Shown here piece after piece: positions 1-8,182 of a stretch of DNA of 35,486 nucleotides. The stretch comes from Pseudofrankia coriaricola (GTDB lineage Bacteria > Actinomycetota > Actinomycetes > Frankiales > Frankiaceae), in contig NZ_MBLO01000265.1 in NCBI RefSeq assembly GCF_001854805.1, positions 1 to 35,486 on the forward strand. Reading direction: 5' to 3'. The translations under genes and the position numbers were made by a program. The first letter of the stretch is position 1; every line of letters starts with the position of its first letter. The notes below the pieces were generated by a model. The model was given only the letters and a program-made list of their open reading frames with translations. It searched no databases and was not told where the DNA came from.

Positions 1-93
1 GCGGCCGTTGTCCCCAGGATCACTAGAGGGCCAAAGGGTGTGCGAAAATGATCTTCCTTCGCACGCCCGGCGGCCGTTGTCCCCAGGATCACT
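1..93. repeat. Two 24-bp direct repeats with a hairpin between them
   Basis: Bases 1-24 and 70-93 are identical (both begin GCGGCCGTTGTC and end AGGATCACT), giving a 69-bp period. Between them, 36-46 and 58-68 form an 11-bp stem with one G-T pair and an 11-nt loop. The first copy starts at the window edge, so the array may continue to the left. The period would suit the end of a CRISPR array or another tandem repeat; two copies do not decide it. Confidence 0.5.
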
Positions 94-222
94 GACGGCG
101 GGGTTCGATCCCGCGGCGCGCTTCCAACGCGGGACCGGGCCAGCGCAGCGCCCGGCGAGCCCGGCACCTCCGGCGGGCGGCTGTCGCACCCGGGATACGC
201 CCGCCGGGGACCTTGATGCCAA

Positions 223-252
223 CCGTTATAACGACAGGGCCGTTATAACGAC
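223..252. promoter_or_regulatory. Two tandem palindromic sites, operator-like
   Basis: CCGTTATAACGAC occurs at 223-235 and 240-252, 17 bp apart. Each copy contains the perfect 10-bp palindrome CGTTATAACG. Paired AT-centred palindromes in GC-rich DNA look like a repressor site; the regulator is unknown and the nearest gene start is 500 bp away. Confidence 0.4.
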
Positions 253-418
253 GGGGCCTCGCCGCCGACGGCCCGAAGGTGAAGCGGTTCGTCGTCCGCC
301 GCGACAGCGGCGTCATGCCGCGCCCTGGCGACAGGAATACCGTCGGATTCCACCCGGGCGTGAGCGCGTCTTCGACGGGCCGTCGGAAATCGGACCCGTC
401 GGCGGTGGCCGATGTTAC

Positions 419-463
419 CCCCGCTCCCGACCGGGATTTCCCGGATCCTGGTCGGGAGCGGGG
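419..463. terminator. Perfect 14-bp inverted repeat, possible terminator
   Basis: Arms CCCCGCTCCCGACC (419-432) and its exact complement (450-463) enclose 17 nt. There is no T-run, as is usual for actinobacterial hairpin terminators. It lies about 290 bp before the nearest gene, so it may end a transcript coming from the left. Confidence 0.4.
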
Positions 464-752
464 CGTCAGAAATACCAGGTCGGCGCGGGTGCCGCCGTCC
501 GGCACGCCCAGTGTAGGAGGTCAGATCGGCGTGCAGAGCCGTCTGCTCGCCCGCGGCGCCATGGCGCTCGCGGATATGGCGTTTCGCCCGTATTGAGGAC
601 CGCTGCTCCACGCCGACGAGCGCCACCAGCTCGGCCGAGCCGGCGGCCTGACGAGCCGGCCGGGACCTGGCGCCGGTCGTCTGGCCCGGTGCCCGGGCCG
701 GCTGGCGGATTTCGGCCCACCCGAGGAGCGGTTGTCTGGCAGGGTGAACGGC

Positions 753-1625
753 ATGTCGTCGGCAGCGGGCGAGCGGATGCGGGCGGGCCGGCCGGCCGGT
801 CCGGTCAGGGTGCTCGGCGTGGACGCGTGCCCCGGCGGGTGGGTGGCCGTCGAGCTGGCCGGCGGCGCGTTCAGCGGCGCTCGCTTCGCCGGCGAGCTGC
901 GCGCGCTCGTCGACACGACGACGGTCGCGGTGATCGGCGTCGACATGCCCCTCGGCCTGCTCGATGAGGGCTGGCGGGCCGCCGACCACGCCGCCCGAGC
1001 GGTGCTCGGGCCGCGCCGGGCGAGCGTTTTCCTGGTCCCGCCGCGCCCGGTGTGGGGGTACGCCGACTTCGGCGCCGCGAACGCGCGCTGCCGGGCGCTG
1101 ACCGGCGCCGGCCTCACGCAGCAGACCTGGGGCCTACGGCACAAGCTCCTCGAGGCCGACGTGCTGCGCGAACGGATGCCCGGCCGGCTTTACGAGGTGC
1201 ATCCGGAGGTGGCGTTCGCCGCGATGGCCGCCCGCCCGCGTACCGATCCCGCCGAGGCCTGGATGGCGATGGTCGCGGCGGGCCGGGAGACCGGCGACCT
1301 GATCCCCGGCGACATCCTGGGCAGTGACGTGCGCGCGGTCGTCGCTCGCGGCGGGGTTCCGGCCATGCCCGCGCACGCCCCGCTCGCCCACGCCAAGACG
1401 ACCTGGGCGGGCGCGGCGCGGCGGCGGGCTCTGCTGCGCGCCGCCGGCGTCGTGCTGCCCGACGACCTCGGCGGCGCGAACCTCGTCCCGCCGGTCGACG
1501 TCCTCGACGCCGCGGCCGTCGCCTGGAGCGCGCACCGGATCGCCACCGGCCAGGCCGGCCGGCTTCCCGCCACCGAGCCCGCCCAACTCGACGACCGCGC
1601 GGAGCCGATCGTCATCTGGTACTGA
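753..1625 (+). CDS. DUF429 family protein (predicted RNase H-like fold)
   Basis: This 290-residue protein carries the family hallmarks: an N-terminal GVDACPGGWV, a VIGVDMPLG segment about 50 residues on, and YEVHPEVAF in the middle. The acidic residues in these motifs sit where an RNase H-like active site would be, and the family has been predicted on that basis to be a nuclease; its real reaction is unknown. The protein is soluble, with no signal peptide. The start is uncertain: ATG 753 has a weak AGGG 8 nt upstream, whereas GAGGAG at 723-728 would serve TTG 732 or GTG 744. It appears monocistronic, with 78 bp to the next gene. The family call is firm and the function is not. Confidence 0.85.
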   Translation: MSSAAGERMRAGRPAGPVRVLGVDACPGGWVAVELAGGAFSGARFAGELRALVDTTTVAVIGVDMPLGLLDEGWRAADHAARAVLGPRRASVFLVPPRPVWGYADFGAANARCRALTGAGLTQQTWGLRHKLLEADVLRERMPGRLYEVHPEVAFAAMAARPRTDPAEAWMAMVAAGRETGDLIPGDILGSDVRAVVARGGVPAMPAHAPLAHAKTTWAGAARRRALLRAAGVVLPDDLGGANLVPPVDVLDAAAVAWSAHRIATGQAGRLPATEPAQLDDRAEPIVIWY

Positions 1626-1703
1626 CCTCGTCACCTGTTGGCCGGGGCCGGATGGCCGGCGAGGCATGTGAGTACCGCCTGGACGGGTCCTATACTTTGC
1701 TCG

Positions 1704-2282
1704 ATGTCCGATATAAGTGATATCAGAGCGGCGCTCGGATTTATTCGTTTAATGTTCGTCCTGAGTCCCGACGACATCGCGGCCGCGGCGGCGGCCCGGA
1801 TCCGTGGACCGGTCGCCCGGCAACGGATCGTGATGACAGTGGTGATCGTCTTCTCGCTGCTGGTCGTGTATGCCAGTGAGGGCGGGCCGACCGTGTTTGC
1901 CGTCGTGTTCACGGTGATCCTGCTGGTGCCGCTGTGCCTCCTGCTGTTTGCGTGGCTTTCGCCGCGGCGGCTGGCCAGCTCGGCCGTGGGCAACCAGGTG
2001 CGCGACAACCCGTGGCTCGCGAGCCCCATTACCGTCGAACTCTGGCCGACGGGGGTGCGCACCCAGACGGTGACGGCGACCGCGTCGATGAGCTGGCAGC
2101 AGTACCCCTTCCGGATCGAGACCGACAGGTTCGTGCTGCTGCTCACCGGACCCGGCCGTTACGCCCAGGTGCAGATCCTTCCGCTCAAAGCGGTGGATGA
2201 GGCCGGCAGGCCCGCCCTCATGGCGCTGCTTGCCCAGCACACCCAGCTCATTCCTGATGGCCGTGCGGGGCGGTCACTGTAA
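1704..2282 (+). CDS. YcxB-like membrane protein
   Basis: The 192-residue product has a short N-terminal region, two adjacent hydrophobic segments (about residues 45-65 and 70-90), and a soluble C-terminal domain. That domain contains SMSWQQYPFRIETDRFVLLL, which resembles the 'W-x2-[FY]-x7-[FY]-x-L' pattern of YcxB-like C-terminal domains. Function is unknown in the family. I chose ATG 1704 because the residues before it look non-coding. Its last 9 bases overlap the 3' end of the convergent SGNH-hydrolase gene. The family call rests on architecture and one motif, so it is moderate. Confidence 0.65.
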   Translation: MSDISDIRAALGFIRLMFVLSPDDIAAAAAARIRGPVARQRIVMTVVIVFSLLVVYASEGGPTVFAVVFTVILLVPLCLLLFAWLSPRRLASSAVGNQVRDNPWLASPITVELWPTGVRTQTVTATASMSWQQYPFRIETDRFVLLLTGPGRYAQVQILPLKAVDEAGRPALMALLAQHTQLIPDGRAGRSL

Positions 2283-3413
2283 TGCGCCGATGGTGAAGGT
2301 GGTGGCGGGGCCGGGGGCTCCGGGCATGCGGCCCTTCATCGGGACGATGCGGTAGGCCACGGTGATGCCGGCGAGCAAAGGGTCGCTGGTCCAGCTGTAG
2401 CCGGTGACCGGCGCCGGCGCTCGGATGAAGTCCGGCTCGTGCCAGGAGACGACCTGGCGCTCGACGACGTACTCGGTTGCGCCTGGTGTGGCGGCCCAGG
2501 AGACGGTGGCGCGGCTCTCGCCGGGCCTGGTCAGGACCACGGTGGGTTTGCGGCCAGTCCCCGGCCACGGGATGTGGCCGGGGAGCGGGCCGTAGGGCGC
2601 GCCGATGCCCAGACCCGCGAGAGCGTCGGCGAAGCCGCGGGCGATGATCACCTCTCCGTCCGGAGTCGGGTGCGAGCCGTCCCAGGCGTCGCGCAGCGGA
2701 TCCCAGTCGATGTCCGTGCGGGCGACGACCACCTTGGACGTCGGCGTCGACCAGCCGGGCGCCTGCGCGTCGAGGATCGCGTTGAACGGCGGCGCGCCCG
2801 GCAGGTTCATGCTGTTGTCGCGGAAGTCGGCCCTGGTGAGCACATGACCGACGACGAAGTTCATATTCGGGTTCACCCGGCGCGCGTTGTCGATGAGCTG
2901 CTTCATCAGCACGGCGGTGTCGGGTGGCTGAGTCCAGTAGGTCAGGTCGTTGGCGCCGATCGCGATAAGCATGACGTCGGCAGGGTGTGCGCGGACCGCG
3001 GCCTCGATCTGCGGCACCTCACTGCGCAGCGAGGTCCCCCAGCGGGCGTGGTGCTCGCTGTCGAAGGCGGGGTCGGCGTAGTCGTGCGAGCCGCCCTTGT
3101 CGGCGACATTGTCCCAGATGTCGTCGCGGTCGCCGACGAAGTCCACCCGCCCGGTCGCCGTACGGGTCAGGTGCTCGGCGAGCCGGTAGCGCCAGGTGTA
3201 GTCGCCGGCGGACTCGTGGGTGATCGAGTCCCCGACGATCATGACGCGCAGCTGGGGCGGGGGAGAAGTGGCCGTCGCGCGGCCTCCGGCCGCCGCGTCG
3301 CCGGAACAGCCGGCGACCAGCACGGCGGCGACGAGCGCGATGAGCGCGGCGAGCTGGACGCGGCGCGCGGCGCGGTGGCGCGTGGGGCGGCACCGCCCGG
3401 CTGTCCTGCGCAA
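2274..3413 (-). CDS. SGNH/GDSL-type esterase lipoprotein with C-terminal FnIII-like domain
   Basis: A 379-residue exported hydrolase. An Arg-rich N-region, a hydrophobic core and LVAGC form a lipoprotein signal with the lipidated Cys at about residue 36. The SGNH blocks are in order: VGDSIT (nucleophile Ser about 63), the IGAND block, and DGSHPT near residue 250, supplying catalytic Asp and His. The last 90 residues (TVSWAATPGATEYVVERQ and onward) look like a fibronectin type III domain, often used for carbohydrate or surface binding. The likely substrates are acyl or acetyl esters on cell-surface glycans (inference). Start: TTG at 3413 lies 6 nt after a perfect GAGGAG; no ATG in frame fits as well. 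Neighbours are convergent on one side and a separate DUF456 gene on the other. Confidence 0.85.
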   Translation of the reverse strand: MRRTAGRCRPTRHRAARRVQLAALIALVAAVLVAGCSGDAAAGGRATATSPPPQLRVMIVGDSITHESAGDYTWRYRLAEHLTRTATGRVDFVGDRDDIWDNVADKGGSHDYADPAFDSEHHARWGTSLRSEVPQIEAAVRAHPADVMLIAIGANDLTYWTQPPDTAVLMKQLIDNARRVNPNMNFVVGHVLTRADFRDNSMNLPGAPPFNAILDAQAPGWSTPTSKVVVARTDIDWDPLRDAWDGSHPTPDGEVIIARGFADALAGLGIGAPYGPLPGHIPWPGTGRKPTVVLTRPGESRATVSWAATPGATEYVVERQVVSWHEPDFIRAPAPVTGYSWTSDPLLAGITVAYRIVPMKGRMPGAPGPATTFTIGALQ

Positions 3414-3664
3414 GCACGTCTCCTCATGCCGACGTCGATATCCGCCTGAATCGGATGGATCGGACGATCGGTCGGCGCTGGCGCCGGAGGTCGCATGACG
3501 GCCGAAGGCCACATGACAATGGCGAAGCCAGCGCGGCCGAACGTCCGCCAACAGTCTCAGACCGGGCGACGACCGGCCCGGCAGGCTCATTCTGCCGTCT
3601 GACCGCCGCGGCGCCAGCGAGGGTGGCCAACCGCGTGCCGAGAGTGACCGGGGTCTCAGGCGCC

Positions 3665-4147
3665 CTAGAGGACGAGGGCGGCGATGAGCCAGGTGAGGGC
3701 CGCGAGGACGCCGGCGGCCAGCTCGAGGACGAGGCCGATGCCGATCGCGACAAGGGCGGCCCAGGTCGAGCCGAGGGCCGCCCGCCAGTCCTTGAGCCGG
3801 ACCGCCTCCGCCAGGTAGATGCCGAGCAGACCGCCGATCAGCAGGCCGAGCACCGGGATCGCGAAGAAACCGATGATGGCGCCGACGACACCGAGAAGCA
3901 GCGTCGTCGGCGGCGCGCCCCGGCCCGCGGTGGCCTTGGCCGGCAGCACGTACTTGGCCCCCGTGCCAAGGGCGGCCAGCACCACCATCACCGCGAAGAC
4001 CGCCCAGCGCGCTCCGCCGCCGTCGGCGATGGTCCACCACAGCCCAGCACCGAGGATGATCAGCAGTCCGGGCAGCACCGGCAGGACGACCCCGATCAGG
4101 CCGACGGCCATGAGCACGCCGACGACCACCTGCATGCCGACACTCAA
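3665..4147 (-). CDS. DUF456 family membrane protein
   Basis: A 160-residue, very hydrophobic protein with about five membrane segments. Gly-rich stretches such as GLIGVVLPVLPGLLIILGAG and GFFAIPVLGLLIGGLLG are typical of DUF456. Length matches the family. Function is unknown. I placed the start at TTG 4147, which has GGAGG 7 nt upstream; the ATG at 4135 is the alternative and costs only four residues. It is transcribed alone, with 251 bp to the next gene downstream. Confidence 0.8.
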   Translation of the reverse strand: MSVGMQVVVGVLMAVGLIGVVLPVLPGLLIILGAGLWWTIADGGGARWAVFAVMVVLAALGTGAKYVLPAKATAGRGAPPTTLLLGVVGAIIGFFAIPVLGLLIGGLLGIYLAEAVRLKDWRAALGSTWAALVAIGIGLVLELAAGVLAALTWLIAALVL

Positions 4148-4340
4148 CGTGCGACCTCCGGGGCCAGGGACAGCCAGCGCATCGTCGGGCCGTCGTCCGC
4201 GGAACCTACCCATCCCAGCACGGATATCCCAGAACGGGTGGCGGCACTCAGACCGACGGGTAACCAGCCAAACTCCGCCCACCGCCGCCGTGCGGCCCAC
4301 GATCCGTAACCGACGTGGGCGCGAGTTCGTCCTGGCGAGC

Positions 4341-4402
4341 TGTTCGCCCAACCCGGCCACCCGGTCTCATCTTTGTTCGCCCAACCCGGCCACCCGGTCT
4401 CA
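4341..4402. repeat. 29-bp perfect direct repeat, 33-bp period
   Basis: Bases 4341-4369 and 4374-4402 are identical (TGTTCGCCCAACC to GGTCTCA), separated by 4 nt. A weaker third copy lies at about 4413-4470: it shares CCGACGTGGGC, TCCTGGCGAG and CGCCCAACTCCGCCAC with 4308-4362. Origin is unknown. Confidence 0.7.
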
Positions 4403-4632
4403 ATTGTCCATGAGCCGACGTGGGCCGACATCATCCTGGCGAGTCACCCGCCCAACTCCGCCACACTGGGTGACGGCGCTTTGGCGCAGCGCCAAAGCAA
4501 CCACGTCCCTGGGCTGGATCCAGACCGGCCACCGCCATATGCCTCGGCCCCGAACCACGTGGGGAGCAGGGTTCCTGCCGGATCGACGGAGCTTGCGGAG
4601 TCGATCTGGGAGGTTAGGCTCAGCGCCCGAAA

Positions 4633-4657
4633 CGAGGCGAGCGCGTTCAGCGCCTCG
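4633..4657 (-). terminator. Hairpin just downstream of amt
   Basis: CGAGGCG (4633-4639) and CGCCTCG (4651-4657) form a 7-bp stem with an 11-nt loop, 4 nt past the amt stop codon. It lacks a T-run. Confidence 0.45.
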
Positions 4658-4661
4658 CTCG

Positions 4662-5906
4662 CTAGAAGTCGTAGGCCCGCTCGCCGTGCAGGGCGATGTC
4701 CATGCCCTCGCGCTCCTCGTCGACGGACAGCCGTATCCGGACGAACATGCGGATCACATAGCCGATGATGAGGGTGGCGACGAACGAGTAGCTGACGACC
4801 GCGGCGACCGCGAGCCCCTGCTTTCCGAGCAGGTCGAACCCGCCTCCGTAGAAGGCGCCGTCTTCGCCGCCGGTGTCGGACGAGCCCCAGAAGCCGATCA
4901 GCAGCGCGCCGAGGCTGCCGCCGACGAGGTGGACCGCGCCGACGTCGAGTGCGTCGTCGATACCGACCTTGCCCTTGATCCCGGTGACCGACGCGCACAC
5001 GATGCCGGCGATGAAGCCGATGAAGATCGAGCCGACAGGCGTCACGTAGCCGGCCGCCGGCGTGATCGCGACCAGGCCGGCGACCGCGCCGGAGGCGGCG
5101 CCCAGGGTGGTCGCGCGTCCGTCACGCAGCTTCTCGGTGAGGATCCAGCCGAGCAGCGCGCAGGCGGTGGCGGTGTTGGTGTTCATGAACGCGAAGCCGG
5201 CGAGGGTGTTCGCCTTCAGCGCGGAACCGGCGTTGAAGCCGAACCAGCCGAACCACAGCAGACCTGCGCCGAGCAGGACGAACGGCACGTTGTGCGGCCG
5301 GAAGTTGCCGTCCGGCCAGCCGCGCCGTTTGCCGATCACGATGGCGATGGCGATGGCCGCGGCGCCGGCGTTGGCGTGCACCACCGTCCCACCGGCGAAG
5401 TCCTCGGCACCGTGCTCGAACAGCCAGCCGGTCGGGGAGAAGACCCAGTGCGCGACCGGCGCGTACACCAGGGCGGACCACAGGACGATGAAGGTCGCGA
5501 ACGGGCCGAAGCGGAACCGGTCCGCCGGTCCGCCGGTGATCAGCGCCGGGGTGACGATGGCGAACATCAGCTGGAACGCGGCGAAGACGATCGGCGGGAT
5601 GCTCTGTGCGAGCGGGCCCGCGTACCCGGGTACCTGCTCGTTCATGTGCTGCAGCCCGGCGAAGTGCAGCCCGCCGAAGTAGGCGTTCTGGCCGCCGAAG
5701 GCGATGCTGTAGGTACAGGTCACCCACAGCAGGCTGACGATCCCCATACAGAAGAAGTTCTGCATCAGCATGCCGAGGACGTTCTCCACGCGGACCATTC
5801 CGCCGTAGAAGAACGCCAGACCGGGCGTCATCACGAGTACGAGCGCGGAGCTGGCCAGCAGCCACGCGGTATCTCCGGTGTCGAGCGCGCCGACGTCGAA
5901 CGGCAT
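4662..5906 (-). CDS. amt: Ammonium transporter (Amt/MEP/Rh family)
   Basis: This 414-residue inner-membrane protein moves ammonium or ammonia into the cell. It starts with the family block DTAWLLASSALVLVMTPGLAFFYGG. It contains the signature DFAGGTVVHANAGAAAI, carrying the first pore histidine, and DVGAVHLVGG, carrying the second, so the twin-His pore is intact. About eleven membrane helices are visible, with a short cytoplasmic C-terminal tail ending ERAYDF. ATG 5906 begins MPFDVGALDTG with a weak AGGACAGG upstream; the in-frame extension before it reads as non-coding. In many actinobacteria amt is followed by glnK and glnD; here neither is present downstream. A GlnR-like box lies about 115-150 bp upstream, so nitrogen control is likely. 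Confidence 0.95.
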   Translation of the reverse strand: MPFDVGALDTGDTAWLLASSALVLVMTPGLAFFYGGMVRVENVLGMLMQNFFCMGIVSLLWVTCTYSIAFGGQNAYFGGLHFAGLQHMNEQVPGYAGPLAQSIPPIVFAAFQLMFAIVTPALITGGPADRFRFGPFATFIVLWSALVYAPVAHWVFSPTGWLFEHGAEDFAGGTVVHANAGAAAIAIAIVIGKRRGWPDGNFRPHNVPFVLLGAGLLWFGWFGFNAGSALKANTLAGFAFMNTNTATACALLGWILTEKLRDGRATTLGAASGAVAGLVAITPAAGYVTPVGSIFIGFIAGIVCASVTGIKGKVGIDDALDVGAVHLVGGSLGALLIGFWGSSDTGGEDGAFYGGGFDLLGKQGLAVAAVVSYSFVATLIIGYVIRMFVRIRLSVDEEREGMDIALHGERAYDF

Positions 5907-6019
5907 GTCCCGCCTGTCCTGAGGCTTGAGGGGATTCGGTGGCGACCGGCCTCCTGGACGGCGCGGTACCGGATCATCACACCGGCAGGAGACCCAAGGG
6001 GGCAGGTTGCGCACCAGCC

Positions 6020-6057
6020 GTTCCGATGTGGTGTCGTATCTATTTCCGTGGTGTTAC
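6020..6057 (-). promoter_or_regulatory. GlnR-like binding box of amt
   Basis: Read on the minus strand the site is GTAAC-N6-GAAAT-N6-GACAC-N6-GGAAC. The known actinobacterial GlnR consensus is gTnAC-N6-GaAAc, often present as two such units; here both units are present with exact N6 spacing and one mismatch per imperfect half site. Position upstream of amt matches known GlnR targets. Assignment is by motif only. Confidence 0.75.
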
Positions 6058-6273
6058 GACAGAGATTTGGGCTGGGTTTGTCTTGACCGTCGGTGGGTGG
6101 TGTGCATTGCGGGTGGCGTGGTTGCTCGTCCGGCCGTCTGGCGGTGAGGGGCGGTCACTGTCTGTGGTGCGTCGGGTGGGTGACCCACGTCACCGGGTGG
6201 GCGCCGCGGACGGCCCGTGGCTGGCTGGCGGCGCCGGTCGTGCCGGGCCGCGCACCCGCCACGCAGTGTCAGT

Positions 6274-6297
6274 GACGTACATATCGACGTACATATC
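6274..6297. repeat. Tandem 12-bp repeat, possible operator
   Basis: GACGTACATATC occurs twice head to tail (6274-6285, 6286-6297), flanked by AGTGA at 6271 and TCACT at 6296, which are complementary. It lies 39 bp downstream of the binding-protein gene end, far from the amt start. Confidence 0.5.
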
Positions 6298-6335
6298 ACT
6301 GAGTATGTCTCAAGGGTGCCGTCGTTCCGGCCGGG

Positions 6336-7697
6336 TCAGCGCGCGACCGGCTGACCACAGCGCGGGAGCGGGTCGACCGGGGTGAACTGCGTCCCGTCCG
6401 GGTTGACCTGGACGAAGGCGAGGCAACGAGTGAGCTTGCCGAAATCGGCCCGGAAGTCGATCGGCTGCGTGAGCAGCCCGTCGGCGGTGTAGCCGCGTAC
6501 CGCCCGCAGCGCAGCGATGAAGCCGGCACGAGTCGGGCAGTCGCCTGACACCTGCAGGCCGCGCAGCATGATGTCGGCCGAGATCCAACCGGACAGGGCC
6601 GCCTGCTGGGTGGCCGGCTGCGTCTCAGGGGCATAGCGCGACATCGCCTCCAGGAACTCGCGGTGTGCCGGACGGGCCGCCTCGAACGGCAGGAAGTCGG
6701 CGACGAAGTACGCCCCCGCGATGGTCGCCTTGAACACGTTGAGCATTCGCTGGTCGTAGCCCGCCGGCGAGAGGATCACCTGGAGGTTCGCCTGGGCGCC
6801 GCGGGCGGCCAGCACCGACTGCCCGAAAGATGTGCCGGTGACCGTGCCGACGAGGACGTCCGCGCCACTGTCCTTGATCTTGCGGCCGAGGCCCTCGAAG
6901 TTGATCGGCGCGGTCGCGTCCACCGTCGCGACCACCTCGATACCGGCCGCCTTCAGGCTGGCGGTGAGTTCCGCGGCGACGTCCAGCGATGTCTCGGTGT
7001 ACTGGGAGACGACCATGACCGCGCTGTGCCCGCCATGGGCGGCGACGAAGTCGCCATAGGTGGACACCGATCCCGATTCCGACAGCAGGTTCGAGTAGCT
7101 GAACATGTTGTCGTAGATCGTCCAGGGCTCTTCCAGCGACGTCCCCGTCACCGGTATGCCCTTGCTGTGTAGGAACTCGGCAGATCCGCTGGAGGCCGAG
7201 GTGGACTCGAGGATGGCGAAGGCTCCTCGGTCGACCAGCGCCGTCGCGCCGGCGAGGTTTGTCCTCGGGTCGGACGCGTCATCCTCCCAGTCGTAGATCA
7301 CCTGACGGCCGTGGACGCCGCCGGCGGCGTTGGCGACGCCCAGCCGGGCGTCCACCCCGGCGCGGAACGACCCGAACAGCGACTGGGCGCTGCCGGAATC
7401 CGGGAAGAGCAGGCCGAGCCGAACATTGCCGGCGGTGACGCCGGGTGACCCGCACGCGCCGCCGACCTGCGCGGAGCCGGTCTCGCCGGACGTCCCGCAG
7501 CCGACGAGGGCGCCCGCGGCGGCGAGAAGCAGGGCGGCGAGCGCGCAAGCCCGGAGCCGGCGGGTGGGCCGGCGGGCCGCGGCTGGGCGGCCCGGATGTC
7601 GATGGTCGGGAGGTCGACGGCCCGTGGGCTGGCGGTTCGAGGGCTGGCGGGTCAGGGATCGGGACGGGTGGTCCAGGCTCGTCCTCACATCCCTCAC
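6336..7697 (-). CDS. ABC transporter substrate-binding lipoprotein (branched-chain amino acid type)
   Basis: A 453-residue extracellular binding protein of the Leu/Ile/Val-binding (periplasmic binding fold type I) family. After a long Arg/Pro-rich N-region comes a hydrophobic core and the lipobox LVGC (Cys about 67). The mature part shows the family layout: RLGLLFPDSGSAQSLFGSFRAGVDARLGV at the first strand-helix, a VIYDWEDDASDPRTNLAGATALVD block, and ILESTSASSGSAEFLHSKGIPVTG. No permease or ATPase genes adjoin it, so its transporter partner and ligand are unknown; it may also act as a sensor. GTG 7697 has no clear ribosome site, and a later start nearer the signal peptide is possible. Confidence 0.85.
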   Translation of the reverse strand: MRDVRTSLDHPSRSLTRQPSNRQPTGRRPPDHRHPGRPAAARRPTRRLRACALAALLLAAAGALVGCGTSGETGSAQVGGACGSPGVTAGNVRLGLLFPDSGSAQSLFGSFRAGVDARLGVANAAGGVHGRQVIYDWEDDASDPRTNLAGATALVDRGAFAILESTSASSGSAEFLHSKGIPVTGTSLEEPWTIYDNMFSYSNLLSESGSVSTYGDFVAAHGGHSAVMVVSQYTETSLDVAAELTASLKAAGIEVVATVDATAPINFEGLGRKIKDSGADVLVGTVTGTSFGQSVLAARGAQANLQVILSPAGYDQRMLNVFKATIAGAYFVADFLPFEAARPAHREFLEAMSRYAPETQPATQQAALSGWISADIMLRGLQVSGDCPTRAGFIAALRAVRGYTADGLLTQPIDFRADFGKLTRCLAFVQVNPDGTQFTPVDPLPRCGQPVAR

Positions 7698-8182
7698 AAT
7701 GGCCCGAATCGTGCCGCCGTGGTGCGGATCTGTAGGGATCGTGATGTCAGAGCGCCGTCAAGTGTGCCTCTGGTGGTAGTCCTTTGGCTTCTGTCAGCTT
7801 TCACGCTGTGGTTGAGGAGTGGAACTGGTCGACTAGGGGAGCCGCGATCGGAGCTTTCGATGGCGACCGTTCGCGGTCGCCGGCCCGCGGCCGTCGCGCC
7901 GCACTTGCCCGCCTTCGGCCGGCGAGCGGCGGCGGTCGCCGTGAGCGCCGCCCGCGCTCGTGCGGCCGCCATGGGTGGACCGGGCGCGTATGGTGGCGCA
8001 GCGTGGTCACGGGATGCTGCCGGCGACACGGGCGATATACCGGGAAATCGGCTCGTGACACGGCAGGATCCCAGCATGACAGTCGGCTTGGCGAAGGCCG
8101 CCCCGAGGATCGCTCCGTGAGGACAGCCCGGTGAGGATGGCATCGTGAGGACGGCACCATACGGCGCCATGAGGACGGGGTC
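7698..8182. other. Divergent intergenic region before the sliding-clamp gene
   Basis: No convincing gene in 485 bp. It includes a hairpin at 7862-7881 (GGCGACCG arms with a TTCG loop) and the 14-bp repeat series at 8117-8182. Promoters for both flanking genes should be here. Confidence 0.5.

Larger units (their letters stand above)
94..752. other. Non-coding stretch before the DUF429 gene
   Basis: No reading frame here has a recognisable product or convincing start. The stretch holds tandem palindromes at 223-252 and a strong inverted repeat at 419-463, listed separately. Confidence 0.6.
4148..4661. other. Repeat- and hairpin-rich intergenic region between amt and the DUF456 gene
   Basis: I see no gene in these 514 bp. 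They contain a 29-bp tandem repeat with a degenerate third copy (4308-4470), and dyads at 4295-4320 (GCCCACG arms), 4478-4498 (GCTTTGGCG arms, 3-nt loop) and 4581-4606 (GATCGAC arms). The last hairpin before amt is listed as its terminator. The cluster of hairpins suggests a structured RNA 3' end or mobile-repeat debris. Confidence 0.5.
5907..6335. other. Intergenic region upstream of amt
   Basis: No gene is seen. The stretch holds the GlnR-like box at 6020-6057 and a 12-bp tandem repeat at 6274-6297. It separates two genes on the same strand and must hold the amt promoter. Confidence 0.6.

Noticed and set aside
99-115. GCGGGGTTCGATCCCGC, resembling a tRNA T-arm
   Set aside because: The pairing gives the wrong loop register and no acceptor or anticodon arms are found nearby.
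8-967. Long open frames on both strands at the left edge (e.g. 8-967 plus, 243-989 minus)
   Set aside because: Arg/Pro/Gly-rich composition without domains or ribosome sites; they are GC-bias shadows, partly antisense to the DUF429 gene.
3819-6086. 755-residue plus-strand frame opposite amt
   Set aside because: Antisense shadow of the clear ammonium transporter, with no recognisable domain.
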